A program made the translations under genes and the position numbers. From Lederbergia citrisecunda (lineage in GTDB: Bacteria > Bacillota > Bacilli > Bacillales > Bacillaceae_C), in the NCBI RefSeq assembly GCF_018343695.1, contig NZ_JAGYPJ010000001.1, positions 1,065,001 through 1,129,000 on the forward strand: a stretch of 64,000 nt of DNA, written 5' to 3'. This document shows positions 31,755-41,847 of this stretch, piece by piece. The notes under the pieces were generated by a model. It had not been told where the DNA came from, ran no database searches, and saw only the letters and a list, made by a program, of their open reading frames with translations. How positions within the stretch are numbered: the stretch's first letter is position 1; each line of letters starts with the position of its first letter.

Positions 31755-34700
31755 GCTAAAAGGTTTAAAGAAAGTTTTGGTTATTGGTTCGGGTCCAATC
31801 ATAATTGGTCAGGCAGCGGAGTTTGATTATGCTGGAACGCAAGCATGTGTGGCTCTAAAAGAAGAAGGTATTGAAGTCGTACTTGTAAATAATAATCCAG
31901 CAACGATTATGACGGATGAACAATTTGCAGATATCGTTTATTTCGAACCAATGACTGTTCAATCCATTACTGAAATAATAAAAAAAGAAAAACCCGATGC
32001 CATATTAGGGACACTCGGTGGTCAGACGGGTTTGAATTTAACTGTTCAATTGTATGAGCAAGGAGTATTAGATAAGTATAATGTAAAAGTACTTGGTACT
32101 ACGCCGGAATCGATTATCCAAGGGGAGGATCGTGAAGCGTTTCGTGCCTTAATGCATGAACTAGAAGAACCTGTTCCAGACAGTTGTATTATTCATACTG
32201 TCAATGAAGCTATCGAATTTGCAAACCAAATTGGCTATCCTGTCATCATTCGTCCAGCTTATACATTAGGTGGCGGTGGAGGAGGAATTGTAACGACAGA
32301 AGATCAATTGATCTCAGTAGTAAAGAAGGGGCTCGAGGCTAGTCCTATAACACAATGCTTAATTGAAAAGAGCATTGCTGGATTTAAAGAATTAGAGTTT
32401 GAAATGATTCGAGACGCTAATGATACATGTATCGCAGTTTGCAGTATGGAAAACTTCGATCCTGTAGGTGTCCATACAGGGGATTCCATTGTCGTTGCTC
32501 CGCAGCAAACTCTAACAGACAAGGAATATGAAGCTCTTTATGCTTCAGCTGTAAAAATTATTCGGTCATTAAAAATAATCGGGGGTTGCAATATCCAATT
32601 TGCACAAGACCCTAACAGCGCTCAATATTATTTAATCGAAGTAAATCCGCGGTTAAGTCGTTCATCGGCCCTTGCTTCCAAAGCAACAGGCTATCCAATT
32701 GCAAAAATGGCTGCAAAATTAGCCCTTGGTTATCATTTGCATGAATTAATTAATCCAGTAACAGGTACGACTTTTGCAAGCTCTGAGCCAGTTGTTGATT
32801 ATACGGTCGTGAAAATGCCTAGATGGCCATTTGATAAGTTTATAGAAGCGGACCGAAAACTTGGTACTCAAATGAAAGCAACAGGTGAAATCATGGCGAT
32901 AGAACGCCATCTCCCTGCGGCACTTCAAAAAGCAGTTCGATCACTAGAAATAAAAACGAGCGGACTTGAGCTAACCGGAATATCATCCTACAGTGATGAG
33001 CAATTATGGGAGTCTGTAACTTTACCAGACGATAGACGCTTTTTTTGTATACTTGAACTGATGAGACGTGGTGTAACGACAGAAGAAATTCATCATGCTA
33101 CCCACATTCAGCTATTCTTTTTAAATCAGTTGGCACTATTGGTGAGTTTTGAAGATAAAGCAAAAAGAGTCTGCTTAGAGACGATTCCATCCGAATTAAT
33201 GAAAGAATTAAAAACACTAGGCTTTTCAGATGAGTGGCTAGCTAAAATTTGGAATACTGATTTAAAAAGTGTACGTGAAAAACAAAAACAGTATGAAATT
33301 AAGCCTGTCTATAACATGGTTGACTCTTGTGCAGGGGAATTTCCTGCGGCAGCACCTTATTTTTACTCCACTTGGAAAGGTGAAGGCGACTTTATCTCCA
33401 GCAGTAAAAAACCTAAAATCGCCATTGTCGGATCTGGTCCAGTAAGAATTGGCCAAGGCATTGAGTTTGATTACTGTACAGTCCACGGAGTTCTTGCTTT
33501 AAAGAAAGCGGGCTATGAAGCTATTTTAATCAATAATAATCCTGGAACTGTGAGCACCGACTTTCAAATTGCGGATCGTTTATATTTCGAGCCTCTTAAA
33601 GCTGAAGATGTTTTAAATGTACTTGAATATGAGCAACCAGATGGTGTTATCCTTCAATTTGGTGGGCAGACCTCCATTAATCTTGCAAAAGAGTTGGAAG
33701 ATAACGGAATACCACTGCTTTCTATTTCACAGGAACATATTGATATAGTTGAAGACCGTGAACGTTTTTATTCTCTTCTGAAAGAATTGGAGATACCTCA
33801 TATTCCTGGATTAACAGCACTGAATGAAGCAGACTTGGTTGTTAAATCAACTGAAATTGGATTTCCTCTTTTATTGAGACCTTCTTATGTTATAGGTGGC
33901 CAAGGGATGTTGATCATTGAAAATGAAGATGAATTACAAGAGAAGTTGGGTAATATTTCTTATCCCGTCCTAATTGATGCTTATTATAAAGGTACGGAAA
34001 TGGAAGTGGATGTGTTATCAGATGGAGAAAATATTTTTATTCCAGGGTTTTTTGAGCATATTGAAAAAGCAGGAGTCCATTCTGGAGATAGTATGGCCGT
34101 TACACCGCCTGTTTCCATAAATGATTTTTATCAACAACAAGCGTATGAATATTCGAAAAAAATAGCAACTAAATTACACTTTAAAGGAATTTTTAATGTT
34201 CAATTTGTGATTTATAATGAAACGGTATTTGTGTTAGAGGTTAATCCAAGGGCATCGCGGACCGTACCGATTATTAGTAAGATGACTGGTGTTAATGTCA
34301 TAGAAGAGTGCATTAACATTTTGAATGGTGGTAAAATCAAGGAAAATCAAAAACGCCAAACTTATTTCGCTATTAAAAATCCTGTCTTTTCAACAGGAAA
34401 ACTGGATGGCGTCGATCCACTATTAACTCCTGAAATGAAATCGACTGGTGAATTGATCGCATTTGGCAAGACGTTTGAAGAAGCCTTAGCAAAGGCAATC
34501 AAATGGAATTCAACTAAAGAAAAACAAAAATTAGAAGTATATATAGATGTCGAAGAAAAAGAGTTTCCTCTTATACAAGATATTTTATCAAGAGAGGGTG
34601 TTGTCATCGCAAATGAAAACTGTTCATTTGCCGAATGGCTGAAACAAAGCAGCGGTTCTCTCTTCTTAAGTCTAGGGACATCCAAACAATCTAAAGAAAT

Positions 34701-34851
34701 GCGAATGGCGGCATCTATTGCGCAGCTTTCCGTCATAACAGAAATGGAAACTTTATTAACAACGATATCTGCCTATAAACAAAACATTGAAAAACCAATT
34801 TCCATGCAGGAATGGCATTTACAATTATCAAATAAAGAAAGGGTGATTTGA
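31747..34851 (+). CDS. carB: Carbamoyl-phosphate synthase large subunit, arginine type
   Basis: 1034 residues with two ATP-grasp halves, each opening with a GSGP(I/V)xIGQ motif and NNNP(A/G)T. The C-terminal allosteric (MGS-like) segment is short and degenerate, as in arginine-dedicated Bacillus enzymes of about 1030 residues. It overlaps carA by 8 nt and ends in TGATG coupling with argF. Catalyses carbamoyl phosphate synthesis for citrulline. Confidence 0.95.
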   Translation: MPKLKGLKKVLVIGSGPIIIGQAAEFDYAGTQACVALKEEGIEVVLVNNNPATIMTDEQFADIVYFEPMTVQSITEIIKKEKPDAILGTLGGQTGLNLTVQLYEQGVLDKYNVKVLGTTPESIIQGEDREAFRALMHELEEPVPDSCIIHTVNEAIEFANQIGYPVIIRPAYTLGGGGGGIVTTEDQLISVVKKGLEASPITQCLIEKSIAGFKELEFEMIRDANDTCIAVCSMENFDPVGVHTGDSIVVAPQQTLTDKEYEALYASAVKIIRSLKIIGGCNIQFAQDPNSAQYYLIEVNPRLSRSSALASKATGYPIAKMAAKLALGYHLHELINPVTGTTFASSEPVVDYTVVKMPRWPFDKFIEADRKLGTQMKATGEIMAIERHLPAALQKAVRSLEIKTSGLELTGISSYSDEQLWESVTLPDDRRFFCILELMRRGVTTEEIHHATHIQLFFLNQLALLVSFEDKAKRVCLETIPSELMKELKTLGFSDEWLAKIWNTDLKSVREKQKQYEIKPVYNMVDSCAGEFPAAAPYFYSTWKGEGDFISSSKKPKIAIVGSGPVRIGQGIEFDYCTVHGVLALKKAGYEAILINNNPGTVSTDFQIADRLYFEPLKAEDVLNVLEYEQPDGVILQFGGQTSINLAKELEDNGIPLLSISQEHIDIVEDRERFYSLLKELEIPHIPGLTALNEADLVVKSTEIGFPLLLRPSYVIGGQGMLIIENEDELQEKLGNISYPVLIDAYYKGTEMEVDVLSDGENIFIPGFFEHIEKAGVHSGDSMAVTPPVSINDFYQQQAYEYSKKIATKLHFKGIFNVQFVIYNETVFVLEVNPRASRTVPIISKMTGVNVIEECINILNGGKIKENQKRQTYFAIKNPVFSTGKLDGVDPLLTPEMKSTGELIAFGKTFEEALAKAIKWNSTKEKQKLEVYIDVEEKEFPLIQDILSREGVVIANENCSFAEWLKQSSGSLFLSLGTSKQSKEMRMAASIAQLSVITEMETLLTTISAYKQNIEKPISMQEWHLQLSNKERVI

Positions 34852-35798
34852 TGGTGACAACAACGGCTAATAGTTTAAAAGGGAAGCATTTATTGAGCTT
34901 ATTAGAGCTTTCAACAGATGAAATCACTCAATTAATCGATGTCGCGATTGGTTTAAAGAAAATGCAAAAACAAGGAGAACCTCATCATTATTTAAAAGGG
35001 AAAACAATGGCAATGATTTTTGAGAAATCCTCAACAAGAACACGTGTTTCTTTTGAGGTTGGCATGAATCAACTAGGTGGTCATGCACTTTTCTTAAGTC
35101 GTGATGATATTCAATTAGGTAGAGGTGAAACTGTCCCTGATACAGCAAAAGTACTCTCAAGATATGTTGATGGAATCATGATTCGTGCCTATGAACATAC
35201 GGCTGTTGAAGAATTGGCTGCAAATTCAAGCGTACCTGTCATTAATGCACTGACAGATGATCATCATCCTTGTCAAGCTCTTGCCGATTTAATGACGTTA
35301 TATGAAGTAAAAGGAACCTTTGCTGGGCGAAAGCTCGCTTATGTAGGGGATGGTAATAATGTAGCCCACTCATTAATGATTGCATGTGCAAAACTAGGAG
35401 TAGATTGTTCTGTAGCTTCTCCAGAAGGATATGAACCTAAAAAGGAAATAACAGAACTTGCAATGGATATAGCAAAAGAAACAGGAGCGGTTATAGAAGT
35501 TTTACATGACCCACATGCAGCAGTAAGCGGTGCAGATGCAGTATACACGGATGTGTGGACGAGCATGGGGTGGGAAGAAGAACAAGAAATTAGATTACAA
35601 GCGTTCCAACCTTATCAAGTGAATAGCGAATTAATGTCTTCTGCAAAAAGTGACGCTATTTTCCTCCACTGTCTACCTGCGAAACGTGGGGAAGAAGTAA
35701 CAGCTGAAGTAATTGATGGCCCACAGTCATATGTGTTTGATGAAGCTGAAAATAGACTTCATGTTCAGAAAGCATTAATGGTAGCGTTAATGGGATAA
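34851..35798 (+). CDS. argF: Ornithine carbamoyltransferase
   Basis: 315 residues. Carbamoyl-phosphate loop [24 protein letters not shown], and ornithine site [16 protein letters not shown] 34851 shares one base with the carB stop; AAAGAAAGGGTGA is upstream. Makes citrulline. Last gene of the cluster. Confidence 0.96.
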   Translation: MVTTTANSLKGKHLLSLLELSTDEITQLIDVAIGLKKMQKQGEPHHYLKGKTMAMIFEKSSTRTRVSFEVGMNQLGGHALFLSRDDIQLGRGETVPDTAKVLSRYVDGIMIRAYEHTAVEELAANSSVPVINALTDDHHPCQALADLMTLYEVKGTFAGRKLAYVGDGNNVAHSLMIACAKLGVDCSVASPEGYEPKKEITELAMDIAKETGAVIEVLHDPHAAVSGADAVYTDVWTSMGWEEEQEIRLQAFQPYQVNSELMSSAKSDAIFLHCLPAKRGEEVTAEVIDGPQSYVFDEAENRLHVQKALMVALMG

Positions 35799-35808
35799 AG
35801 AGATTAAA

Positions 35809-35848
35809 AAGATGTAGGCTGATTTAAACAGTCTACATCTTTTTTTCA
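35809..35848 (+). terminator. arg operon terminator
   Basis: AAAGATGTAG / CTACATCTTT stem with a long loop, then TTTTTT. Confidence 0.85.
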
Positions 35849-36846
35849 ATTGAAGAAGGTAACTTATTCCCCAGTAGCTGTACTCGTAGAATATCTAATA
35901 GGAAATCAGAGATGCGTAATTGAAGAAGACTTAAGGCTAGAGGAAGGCATTCAACTGTTAATCAATGATTGCTGTAGGGATCCTTTTATTGTTACTTAGC
36001 TAACTGACAGCATAGTTTAAGAAGGAGTTACTTTCAGTGTTATAGAAATCAAATACTAAGTCTGTATCTCCTTTTATTTGTCGTTCGAGTGGGGAATTCG
36101 GGGTGCAGAGAAGCAGCTGACCGTGATGACATTATTATAATTCTGATGTGCAAAATTTTACATCAACTGTCATTTCAGCTTTAAGTAATGGTGCAATTAT
36201 TTATCCAAATAAATATGGCGGTGAGGTATATAAAATAATACTTTATTGTCATTATGTTGAGGGAAGAGCCATCGGAATGAGAGCAGCCCTTTATTCGATT
36301 GCACAACAAGATTCTCAAGGAAATAGTTCCTATTCGAAAGGGAAGGAAATATGAATGGACTGTGAGTTCGAAAAACAGGCACCATAAACAAGGAATGCCT
36401 TTTAATGGATAAGATCGAATAAAACAACTAAAAATCTGACTTCTGGGAGAAAAATTCTCTCAATTAGTTCTCCCTTAAAAATTTTTATCCTTCAATCGAA
36501 AAAAACTATGAATCACATTCCAACTGAAATGTAATCCATAGTTCCTTAAGTTAATGACATCGATTATCAAGGCGGTTTTGCTTCGGAATCTACTCTTTTA
36601 CTATCAATTATATCTATGGGCTTTATTCTTCCTGCGAAAGACATTAACCGGCTGTAAAGTCTTCTAAAGCATGGATGGCAAATCTCGCGTTGGATTAAGT
36701 GATCGAGCGCCACCAATCACACCAATCTTGTGGGTTTCCATGTTTTCGTCGATGGCTGCCCCGGCATTTGAGCAGCCTTCCACGTGATAGCAAATACATT
36801 CATTGCAGCGCTGACTATTGATATGGCCAACCCCGTAATGGTGTAC
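35847..36846. other. Decayed stretch between argF and the ABC exporter
   Basis: No convincing gene in 1 kb. It holds array boundary S0, a 68-codon open frame at 36148-36354 with no recognisable family, and an inverted repeat around 36507-36546 (AACTATG..CATAGTT). From about 36655 rightward G+C rises. The minus strand there reads RCNECICYHVEGCSNAGAAI followed by IGVIGGARS, possibly a remnant of a flavodoxin-like reductase, interrupted by stops. Confidence 0.4.
35995..36021 (+). repeat. Array boundary S0 (single core, leftmost)
   Basis: Left arm CTTAGCTAAC, centre TGACAGCA, right arm TAGTTTAAG. The arms are complementary at 8 of 9 positions. It is followed by AAGGAG as at S1. First copy of the 36-63 kb boundary family, 200 bp after argF. 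Confidence 0.6.
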
Positions 36847-37596
36847 TTACCCTAACTGGCGTTTAAATTGTTTATTGGCGAAGAAGTAAGCGATGATCAT
36901 GATGCCGACGCACCAGGCAAGCGCGATCCAGATATCGTTGCCAATGGACCCTTCATACATTAGGGCGCGAATCGCATTCACGATTGAGGTAACGGGCTGG
37001 TTCTCAGCGAACGCACGGACAATTTTAGGCATGGTTTCGGTGGGGACAAAGGCCGAACTGATAAATGGCAGGAAAATCAGCGGGTATGAGTAGGCTGTCG
37101 CCCCTTCCATAGACCCAGCTGTCAATCCGGGAATGACCGCCAGCCATGTCAATGCCAGCGTAAACAGCGCGAGTATTCCAGCTACCGCGAGCCAATGCAG
37201 GATATCAGCGCTGGAACGGAAGCCCATCAAGAGTGCGACGAGGATAACTACCACGACAGTAAGCGCATTGGAAACAAGCGAGGTCAACACGTGAGCCCAC
37301 AATACCGACGAGCGTTTGATGGGCATGGTAATGAAACGCGCCATCAGTCCGCTCTTTACATCATTAAACAACCGCAGGGAAGTGTAAGCGACTCCGGATG
37401 CGATAGCCATCAGCAAGATTCCCGGTAATAAATAATTGACGTAGTTGTCCGTTCCTGTCTCTATGGCGCCGCCAAATACGTAGACAAACAGCAGCATCAT
37501 CATAATCGGCGTAATCGCCACCGTGATAATCGTATCCGGGCTGCGCATGATGTTACGCATTAAACGCCCTAATAATACCTTTGTTTTGCTTTTCAT
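36847..37596 (-). CDS. ABC-2 type transporter permease (DrrB-like)
   Basis: 249 residues, six hydrophobic segments, start MKSKTKVLLGRLMRNIMRSP. LLPGILLMAIASGVAYTSLR and GLMARFITMPIKRSSVLWAH are typical of daunorubicin-type exporter permeases. It directly abuts the ATPase gene. Higher G+C than the flanks suggests transfer. Its stop lies in a stretch resembling the boundary core (TACTTACCCTAACTGGC, 36844-36860). Confidence 0.88.
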   Translation of the reverse strand: MKSKTKVLLGRLMRNIMRSPDTIITVAITPIMMMLLFVYVFGGAIETGTDNYVNYLLPGILLMAIASGVAYTSLRLFNDVKSGLMARFITMPIKRSSVLWAHVLTSLVSNALTVVVVILVALLMGFRSSADILHWLAVAGILALFTLALTWLAVIPGLTAGSMEGATAYSYPLIFLPFISSAFVPTETMPKIVRAFAENQPVTSIVNAIRALMYEGSIGNDIWIALAWCVGIMIIAYFFANKQFKRQLG

Positions 37597-38358
37597 TTAC
37601 ATCTCCTCCTTTTTGCCGATGATTGCGAGGAAAATTTCCTCCAATGTCGGCTGCTTCTCGATGTACTCCACTTTCGCTGGCGGGAACATTGCTTTGAGTT
37701 CGGTAAGGGTACCGGTCGTGATGATTTTTCCGCCATGCAGGATGGCGATACGGTCCGCCAATTGTTCGGCTTCCTCCAGGTACTGGGTCGTCAACAAGAT
37801 GGTCGTGCCGCTGCCGGCAAGCTCCTTGACGGTTTCCCAGACTTCAATCCGGGCTTCGGGGTCAAGCCCTGTCGTCGGTTCGTCGAGAAAAATGACTGCT
37901 GGCGTTCCGATCAGGCTCATGGCGATGTCAAGCCTGCGTTTCATCCCGCCGGAATATTTGTCTGCCCGGCGGTTGGCCGCGTGACGTAGGCTAAATCTTG
38001 CAAGAAGATTGTCGGCGACTTGAGCGGGATTGGAAACTCCCCGCAACTTGGCGATCATCATCAGGTTTTCCCGCCCGTTGAGCATGCCGTCTAAAGCTGC
38101 GAACTGCCCAGTCAGGCTGATGCTCTGGCGAACATGATCTGGTTGACGATGGACGTCAAAACCGCAAATACCTACTTTGCCGCCATCGGGCTTCATCACC
38201 GTCGAAAGGATGTTGACCGTCGTCGTCTTGCCCGCTCCATTTGAGCCCAGCAGTGCGAAAATTTCGCCACGCCGTACCTCAAAATCCACCCCTTTTAAGA
38301 CTTCCTTGTCTTTAAAGGATTTTTTTAACCCTTTTACAGAAATCGCTACATTGCTCAT
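37597..38358 (-). CDS. ABC transporter ATP-binding protein (DrrA-like)
   Basis: 253 residues. Walker A GSNGAGKTT, signature YSGGMKRRLDIAMSL, Walker B VIFLDEPTTGLD, switch His replaced by Gln in LLTTQYLEEAE, the common form in this subfamily. With the permease it forms a drug- or lipid-type exporter. AGGAGG upstream of ATG 38358. Confidence 0.92.
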   Translation of the reverse strand: MSNVAISVKGLKKSFKDKEVLKGVDFEVRRGEIFALLGSNGAGKTTTVNILSTVMKPDGGKVGICGFDVHRQPDHVRQSISLTGQFAALDGMLNGRENLMMIAKLRGVSNPAQVADNLLARFSLRHAANRRADKYSGGMKRRLDIAMSLIGTPAVIFLDEPTTGLDPEARIEVWETVKELAGSGTTILLTTQYLEEAEQLADRIAILHGGKIITTGTLTELKAMFPPAKVEYIEKQPTLEEIFLAIIGKKEEM

Positions 38359-38411
38359 ACTTTTTTCCTCCTTATAAATAGCGCCTTGCGGAGCTAGATT
38401 TCCTAAATACT

Positions 38412-38521
38412 TCTATTCAGTATGACTGATAATCTGTATTACTTATTACCAAGTTGAAAATATGACTGAATAGCGAATGTGCAACTCACATTTTTAACCA
38501 GCTATTCAGTCAGTATTTTCT
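38412..38521. promoter_or_regulatory. Large inverted repeats upstream of exporter genes
   Basis: TGACTGAATAGC near 38463 is exactly repeated in inverse as GCTATTCAGTCA near 38502-38513, making a 12-bp or longer stem with a ~27-nt loop. A further TATTCAGT copy lies near 38414. The same TATTCAGT/ACTGAATA words recur upstream of padR, so these look like PadR operators; a terminator for the DUF1048 gene is also possible. Confidence 0.55.
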
Positions 38522-38528
38522 ATTGAAT

Positions 38529-38870
38529 TTATTTTTTTCCTAATCGTTTCTTGATACTCTGATTCAAATCTTCACGATACTTGGCGACATAGGTTTTAGC
38601 GTTTGCCACTAGTTCGTCGGCAAAGGACGCCACGTCGTCCCCAGTGATTTCCAGCACTTGTCTCCCTTCCGCAGCACCAGCTTCGAACAACTCGATTAAT
38701 TCATACTGCATGTGCAGCATATCCATCCCATTGCCCGATGCGAAATTCCACATGTAGTTTTGAATTTTCTTAAATACAAATTGATAGTCCTCTGGCAGGG
38801 CTTCAACCCGTGCCATCATCATCTTATACTCTTTTTTATCACCAATCATTTTCTTGAACATTTCCAACAT
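38529..38870 (-). CDS. DUF1048-family protein
   Basis: 113 residues from ATG 38870 behind AAAGGAGG. Helical and charged: MLEMFKKMIGDKKEYKMMMA, EALPEDYQFVFKKIQNYMW, EGRQVLEITGDDVASFADEL. DUF1048 proteins regularly accompany PadR regulators and ABC exporters in Firmicutes; role unknown. Between padR and the exporter genes. Confidence 0.85.
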   Translation of the reverse strand: MLEMFKKMIGDKKEYKMMMARVEALPEDYQFVFKKIQNYMWNFASGNGMDMLHMQYELIELFEAGAAEGRQVLEITGDDVASFADELVANAKTYVAKYREDLNQSIKKRLGKK

Positions 38871-38940
38871 GTTATTTTTCCTCCTTTTTATAAAGCTGAA
38901 CAAGACACTCCAAAAATATCGGATGGATTAACTTATGAAG

Positions 38941-39261
38941 CTAGATTGACTTCAAGACGTTGATTTTTGATGATACAAAATCCCATTTTTTCCAAAACAA
39001 TTCAAGTTCCTGACGGCCAGCATCATTAAGTGAGTAAAACTTGCGGGGCGGGCCCATATCTGACGGTTTTTTTTCTATGCTCACCAGTTCTTTTTTTTCT
39101 AATCGCACAAGGATGGTGTAGACCGTCCCTTCCACGACTTCGGTAAACCCAAGCTCGTTCAGGCGGCGAGTAATCTCGTAGCCATAAGTTTCATGGCGGC
39201 TGATAATTTCTAGCACGCAGCCTTCCAGCGAACCCTTCAGCATTTCAGTTAAATTTTCCAT
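38941..39261 (-). CDS. PadR-family transcriptional regulator
   Basis: 106 residues from ATG 39261, eight bases after GAGGTGG. Winged-helix motifs LKGSLEGCVLEIISRHETYG, YEITRRLNELGF, VVEGTVYTILVRLEKKELV, MGPPRKFYSLNDAG are classic PadR. Divergence of operator-like repeats upstream suggests autorepression and control of the DUF1048-exporter genes, with release by an exported compound. Confidence 0.92.
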   Translation of the reverse strand: MENLTEMLKGSLEGCVLEIISRHETYGYEITRRLNELGFTEVVEGTVYTILVRLEKKELVSIEKKPSDMGPPRKFYSLNDAGRQELELFWKKWDFVSSKINVLKSI

Positions 39262-39290
39262 GTTTAGAGCCACCTCTATTCTGTCTGACC

Positions 39291-39361
39291 TATATTCAGT
39301 ATAACTTAGTACTGAGGTAAAAATTTTACTGAATAGCTTTTGGGAATCACACTATCCAGTA
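39291..39361. promoter_or_regulatory. Operator-like inverted repeats upstream of padR
   Basis: TCAGTA (39297-39302) faces TACTGA (39310-39315); TACTGAATAG (39327-39336) faces CTATCCAGTA (39352-39361). The same words occur in front of the exporter genes, as expected for one regulator controlling both. Confidence 0.55.
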
Positions 39362-39368
39362 TTACTTA

Positions 39369-39494
39369 TTACAGGTACATCGTAACACCGAGTAGCAGAG
39401 ATGTCAACTATTTTTCTTAAAAATTTTTTGCAACCTCACAATTAAGTGGTGTTGGTATCAAGTGTGAACTATTACATGTATATCGTAACATGTA
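39369..39494. promoter_or_regulatory. Duplicated TTACANGTANATCGTAACA motif
   Basis: Copies at about 39369-39387 and 39472-39490. The second contains TACATGT-N8-ACATGTA. It looks like an operator for another regulator, or a remnant of one. The rest of 39500-39888 is AT-rich with no supported gene. Confidence 0.35.
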
Positions 39495-39888
39495 GTTGAG
39501 GGACTATCAGTTCTGCATATGGAGCCATGTTAGAAATATATCTGGAGGTGATTTTATGTTGTTTCACGCATGCTATTACAACGGGTAAAGCAGCCGTGTG
39601 ATCTTAATGGGTATATAATAGGATTAGTGATATCTCCATAAATGTTCATGTACATTTTTAAAAAATATATCCATATGCTTATATAACATACGTTTTTATC
39701 TAATTTATTATAAGTACATAATTGTTCAACTGTACATAAATAGCAGATGTTAACGAATATTTTTGTATAGTTATTTTTCAATGATAATAAATGGTGCGAG
39801 ATAGTGGACTCATGCTGCATGGGATCAAAGCCACCAAATCTCGAAATTCAAAAACTGCATTTAGGTTATCTATGGTGAATTAAATATA

Positions 39889-39939
39889 GATTGTGAAGAA
39901 TTGTACTTACGCTAACGGGCAGTTTAATTTAAGAAGGAA
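39889..39939 (+). repeat. Array boundary S1 (single core)
   Basis: GATTGTGAAGAATTGTA, then left arm CTTACGCTAAC, centre GGGCA, right arm GTTTAATTTAAG, then AAGGA. Clean example of the single-core form without a terminator. Confidence 0.8.
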
Positions 39940-40015
39940 TAGAAAGATAAATATAGAAAATATATTATAAACGGATGTCGGAATGTTGTTCTTTTGAACT
40001 GAAAGAGTGATACAT

Positions 40016-40675
40016 ATGCAAAATATTATATCCAAAGCAGTTGATTTTTTCGCCAAATCAAATTTTGACTGGTCTATTTGTGGAGGCGACGCAATTGATT
40101 TTTTTATTGGAAAGACTACACGGAAACATAAAGATTTAGACCTTTCCGTATTTTGGGAGGATAGAAATAAAACTATTTCCTTTATGCTAAATGCAGGGTG
40201 GAGAGTATTCGAGGCTTGTGGGGAAGGCAAAATACAAGAACTATATGAAATTTCGGAATTCCTCGTAAAACGAAATATATTTTGTTTTCCTAATAGCAAT
40301 TCTAATTGTCAGTTACAACCTACAGAAAAAGATAATGTTTTTCAATTTACTCTCGCAAATGATGAACAAATTGATTTCGATTATGTAGAATTCTTGTTTA
40401 ATCAACGAGATGACGAAAAGTTTTATTTCTCCTCTAACCATTCTATAAAACGCTCATTGGATAAAGCAATTCTAGATAAAGCTGGAGTGAAATTTCTATC
40501 TCCGGAAATTGTACTCTTGTATAAATCAACATATCTAGATACAAAGGATGCAAAAAATCATAGACACGATTTTGAAATGTCTTTACCTTATTTATCTCTT
40601 GAACAAAAAGAATGGTTAAAGAATGCTTTAGGAGTATGCCATTCTAGTAATCACGAGTGGATATCTAGTCTTTAA
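40016..40675 (+). CDS. Nucleotidyltransferase of the aminoglycoside ANT(2'')-like type
   Basis: 219 residues from ATG 40016, behind GAAAGAGTGA. WSICGGDAIDFFIGKTTRKH leads into KDLDLSVF, the GG..DxxxG..TRxHxDxD nucleotide and metal-binding motif of the aminoglycoside-2''-adenylyltransferase/LinB-type fold. FDYVEFLF supplies the likely third acidic residue; VLLYKSTYLDTKDAKNHRHD is also typical. Whether it modifies a drug is inference. First gene unit on the plus strand of the array, flanked by S1 and S2. Confidence 0.72.
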   Translation: MQNIISKAVDFFAKSNFDWSICGGDAIDFFIGKTTRKHKDLDLSVFWEDRNKTISFMLNAGWRVFEACGEGKIQELYEISEFLVKRNIFCFPNSNSNCQLQPTEKDNVFQFTLANDEQIDFDYVEFLFNQRDDEKFYFSSNHSIKRSLDKAILDKAGVKFLSPEIVLLYKSTYLDTKDAKNHRHDFEMSLPYLSLEQKEWLKNALGVCHSSNHEWISSL

Positions 40676-40740
40676 CCAAATTGATCCTTGGGAACAGCTA
40701 TACAAAGCGGTTGCTTTGCAGTTCTCATTTTATTTAGCAA

Positions 40741-40833
40741 GATTGTGAAAAAATGTACTTAAAGTAACGGGGCGATTCTTCAAAATACAGGATCGTTTTT
40801 TTCTTATTCAAGTAAGGCAGGTTAGTTTAACAA
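40741..40833 (+). repeat. Array boundary S2 (double core with terminator)
   Basis: GATTGTGAAAAAATGTACTT then AAGTAACGGGG, hairpin CGATTCT/AGGATCG with T-run (40772-40803), then a degenerate second core AAGTAAGGCAGGTTAGTTTAA. The stem sequence differs from most other boundaries but the layout is the same. Confidence 0.75.
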
Positions 40834-40845
40834 GGGGGAATTAAA

Positions 40846-41227
40846 ATGAAAAAAATCTACTTAAGGTTATTATCAACGATGCTTATATTATCCATTGCAG
40901 GGTGTTTAAAACATGAACCTATGACTTTCGAGGAAATGTACTCAGGGAATTTAACAGAAGTGTCCAAAATAGAGATTAGACACGGAAACGGAGAATTAAA
41001 GGAGATTACAGATAAATCGATTATTAACCCTTGGCTTGATAGTATTAAAGACATCATATTTGAACCTTCTACAAACCAAGATGCGGGAGTTGGTTATATA
41101 TAGTGTAACACTTTTTGAAGGGGAAGAATTAAAACTTTCTTTGTCAACTACACAAATAAATGACTTTTATTATAAAGAAAATGAACAAATTTTGGAGAAA
41201 TTAGATTCGTTATTTAACGAAAACTAA
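40846..41227 (+). pseudogene. Small lipoprotein, frameshifted in a TA repeat
   Basis: MKKIYLRLLSTMLILSIAGC is a lipoprotein signal with lipobox SIAGC. Frame 1 stops at 41101-41103, while coding continues in frame 3 (YSVTLFEGEELKLSLSTTQI..) to 41227. The break is at TATATATAG near 41093-41103; two extra bases (one TA) would restore GYIYSVTLFEG. A dinucleotide repeat at the break allows slippage or phase variation. Repaired length about 127 residues. Family not recognised. Confidence 0.65.
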
Positions 41228-41240
41228 ACAAACACTATTC

Positions 41241-41325
41241 AACTATTAGGGCGTTAATCAAGAAGGATTAATGCTTTTTTTGTTGAAGTTTTTAAGCTAA
41301 CGGGCAGGATTGATGAATAAGAAGG
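41241..41325 (+). repeat. Array boundary S3 (double core, first core eroded)
   Basis: CAACTATTAGG stands for the first core; hairpin GCGTTAATC/GATTAATGC with T-run; second core TTTTTAAGCTAACGGGCAG at 41290-41308. Confidence 0.8.
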
Positions 41326-41380
41326 ATTGGGTTTTTATGGTAAAATAAAGCGAAGGCATTTTGAAAATGGGGGATGCTTT

Positions 41381-41764
41381 ATGAAAAGAAAATTATTGTT
41401 ATTTAACTTCTTATTTGCTTTTTTGCTTATAACGGTTTCTTGTAATCAACAGCCAGAAATAGATATTTCTAAAACAGTAGGAATGACAGAAGATTATTTT
41501 AGAAAATTAGATGAAATATCAACGACGGCGGCTTCATATAACAAGGAGCAAATAAAATTTAGGCTTATGGTTGGAAAACACCCTTCACAAAAAGAAGCAA
41601 CTGCTATGTTTAACAACATATTAGATAATCTTGAAGAAAATTCACACACTCCTGAATTTTGGAATTATTATAATGGTTATTTTGAGATTAAATCTTATGA
41701 TAAAGGTGTTATTTACGAAGCAACTAAAATTATAGGAGAAAACTTGAAAGTTAATCCTAAATAA
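41381..41764 (+). CDS. Small lipoprotein, 127 aa
   Basis: ATG 41381 follows TGGGGGATG. MKRKLLLFNFLFAFLLITVS then Cys: lipobox ITVSC. The mature part is charged, with EDYFRKLDEISTTAASYNKE and YYNGYFEIKSYDKGVIYEAT. Family not recognised. Unit between S3 and S4. Confidence 0.72.
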   Translation: MKRKLLLFNFLFAFLLITVSCNQQPEIDISKTVGMTEDYFRKLDEISTTAASYNKEQIKFRLMVGKHPSQKEATAMFNNILDNLEENSHTPEFWNYYNGYFEIKSYDKGVIYEATKIIGENLKVNPK

Positions 41765-41773
41765 CAAGAACTG

Positions 41774-41847
41774 GTTGAATTAATGTGTGCTTTAATCGAA
41801 GAAGGATTATCGCTTATTTTTGTTGAAGTTATTGTACTAACGGGCAG
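41774..41847 (+). repeat. Array boundary S4 (double core, split by an intron)
   Basis: GTGTGCTTTAATCGAAGAAG and a decayed hairpin with T-run, then second core GTACTAACGGGCAG (41834-41847). The group II intron starts at the next base, so the right arm is displaced. Confidence 0.75.

Noticed and set aside
36148-36354. 68-codon open frame
   Set aside because: No ribosome binding site, no family-like pattern, and surrounded by decayed sequence.
39369-39494. Terminal repeats of a transposon
   Set aside because: The two copies are direct, short and lack a transposase or target duplication; operator remnants fit better.
39554-39820. Minus-strand 88-codon open frame
   Set aside because: Low-complexity AT-rich translation without start signals.
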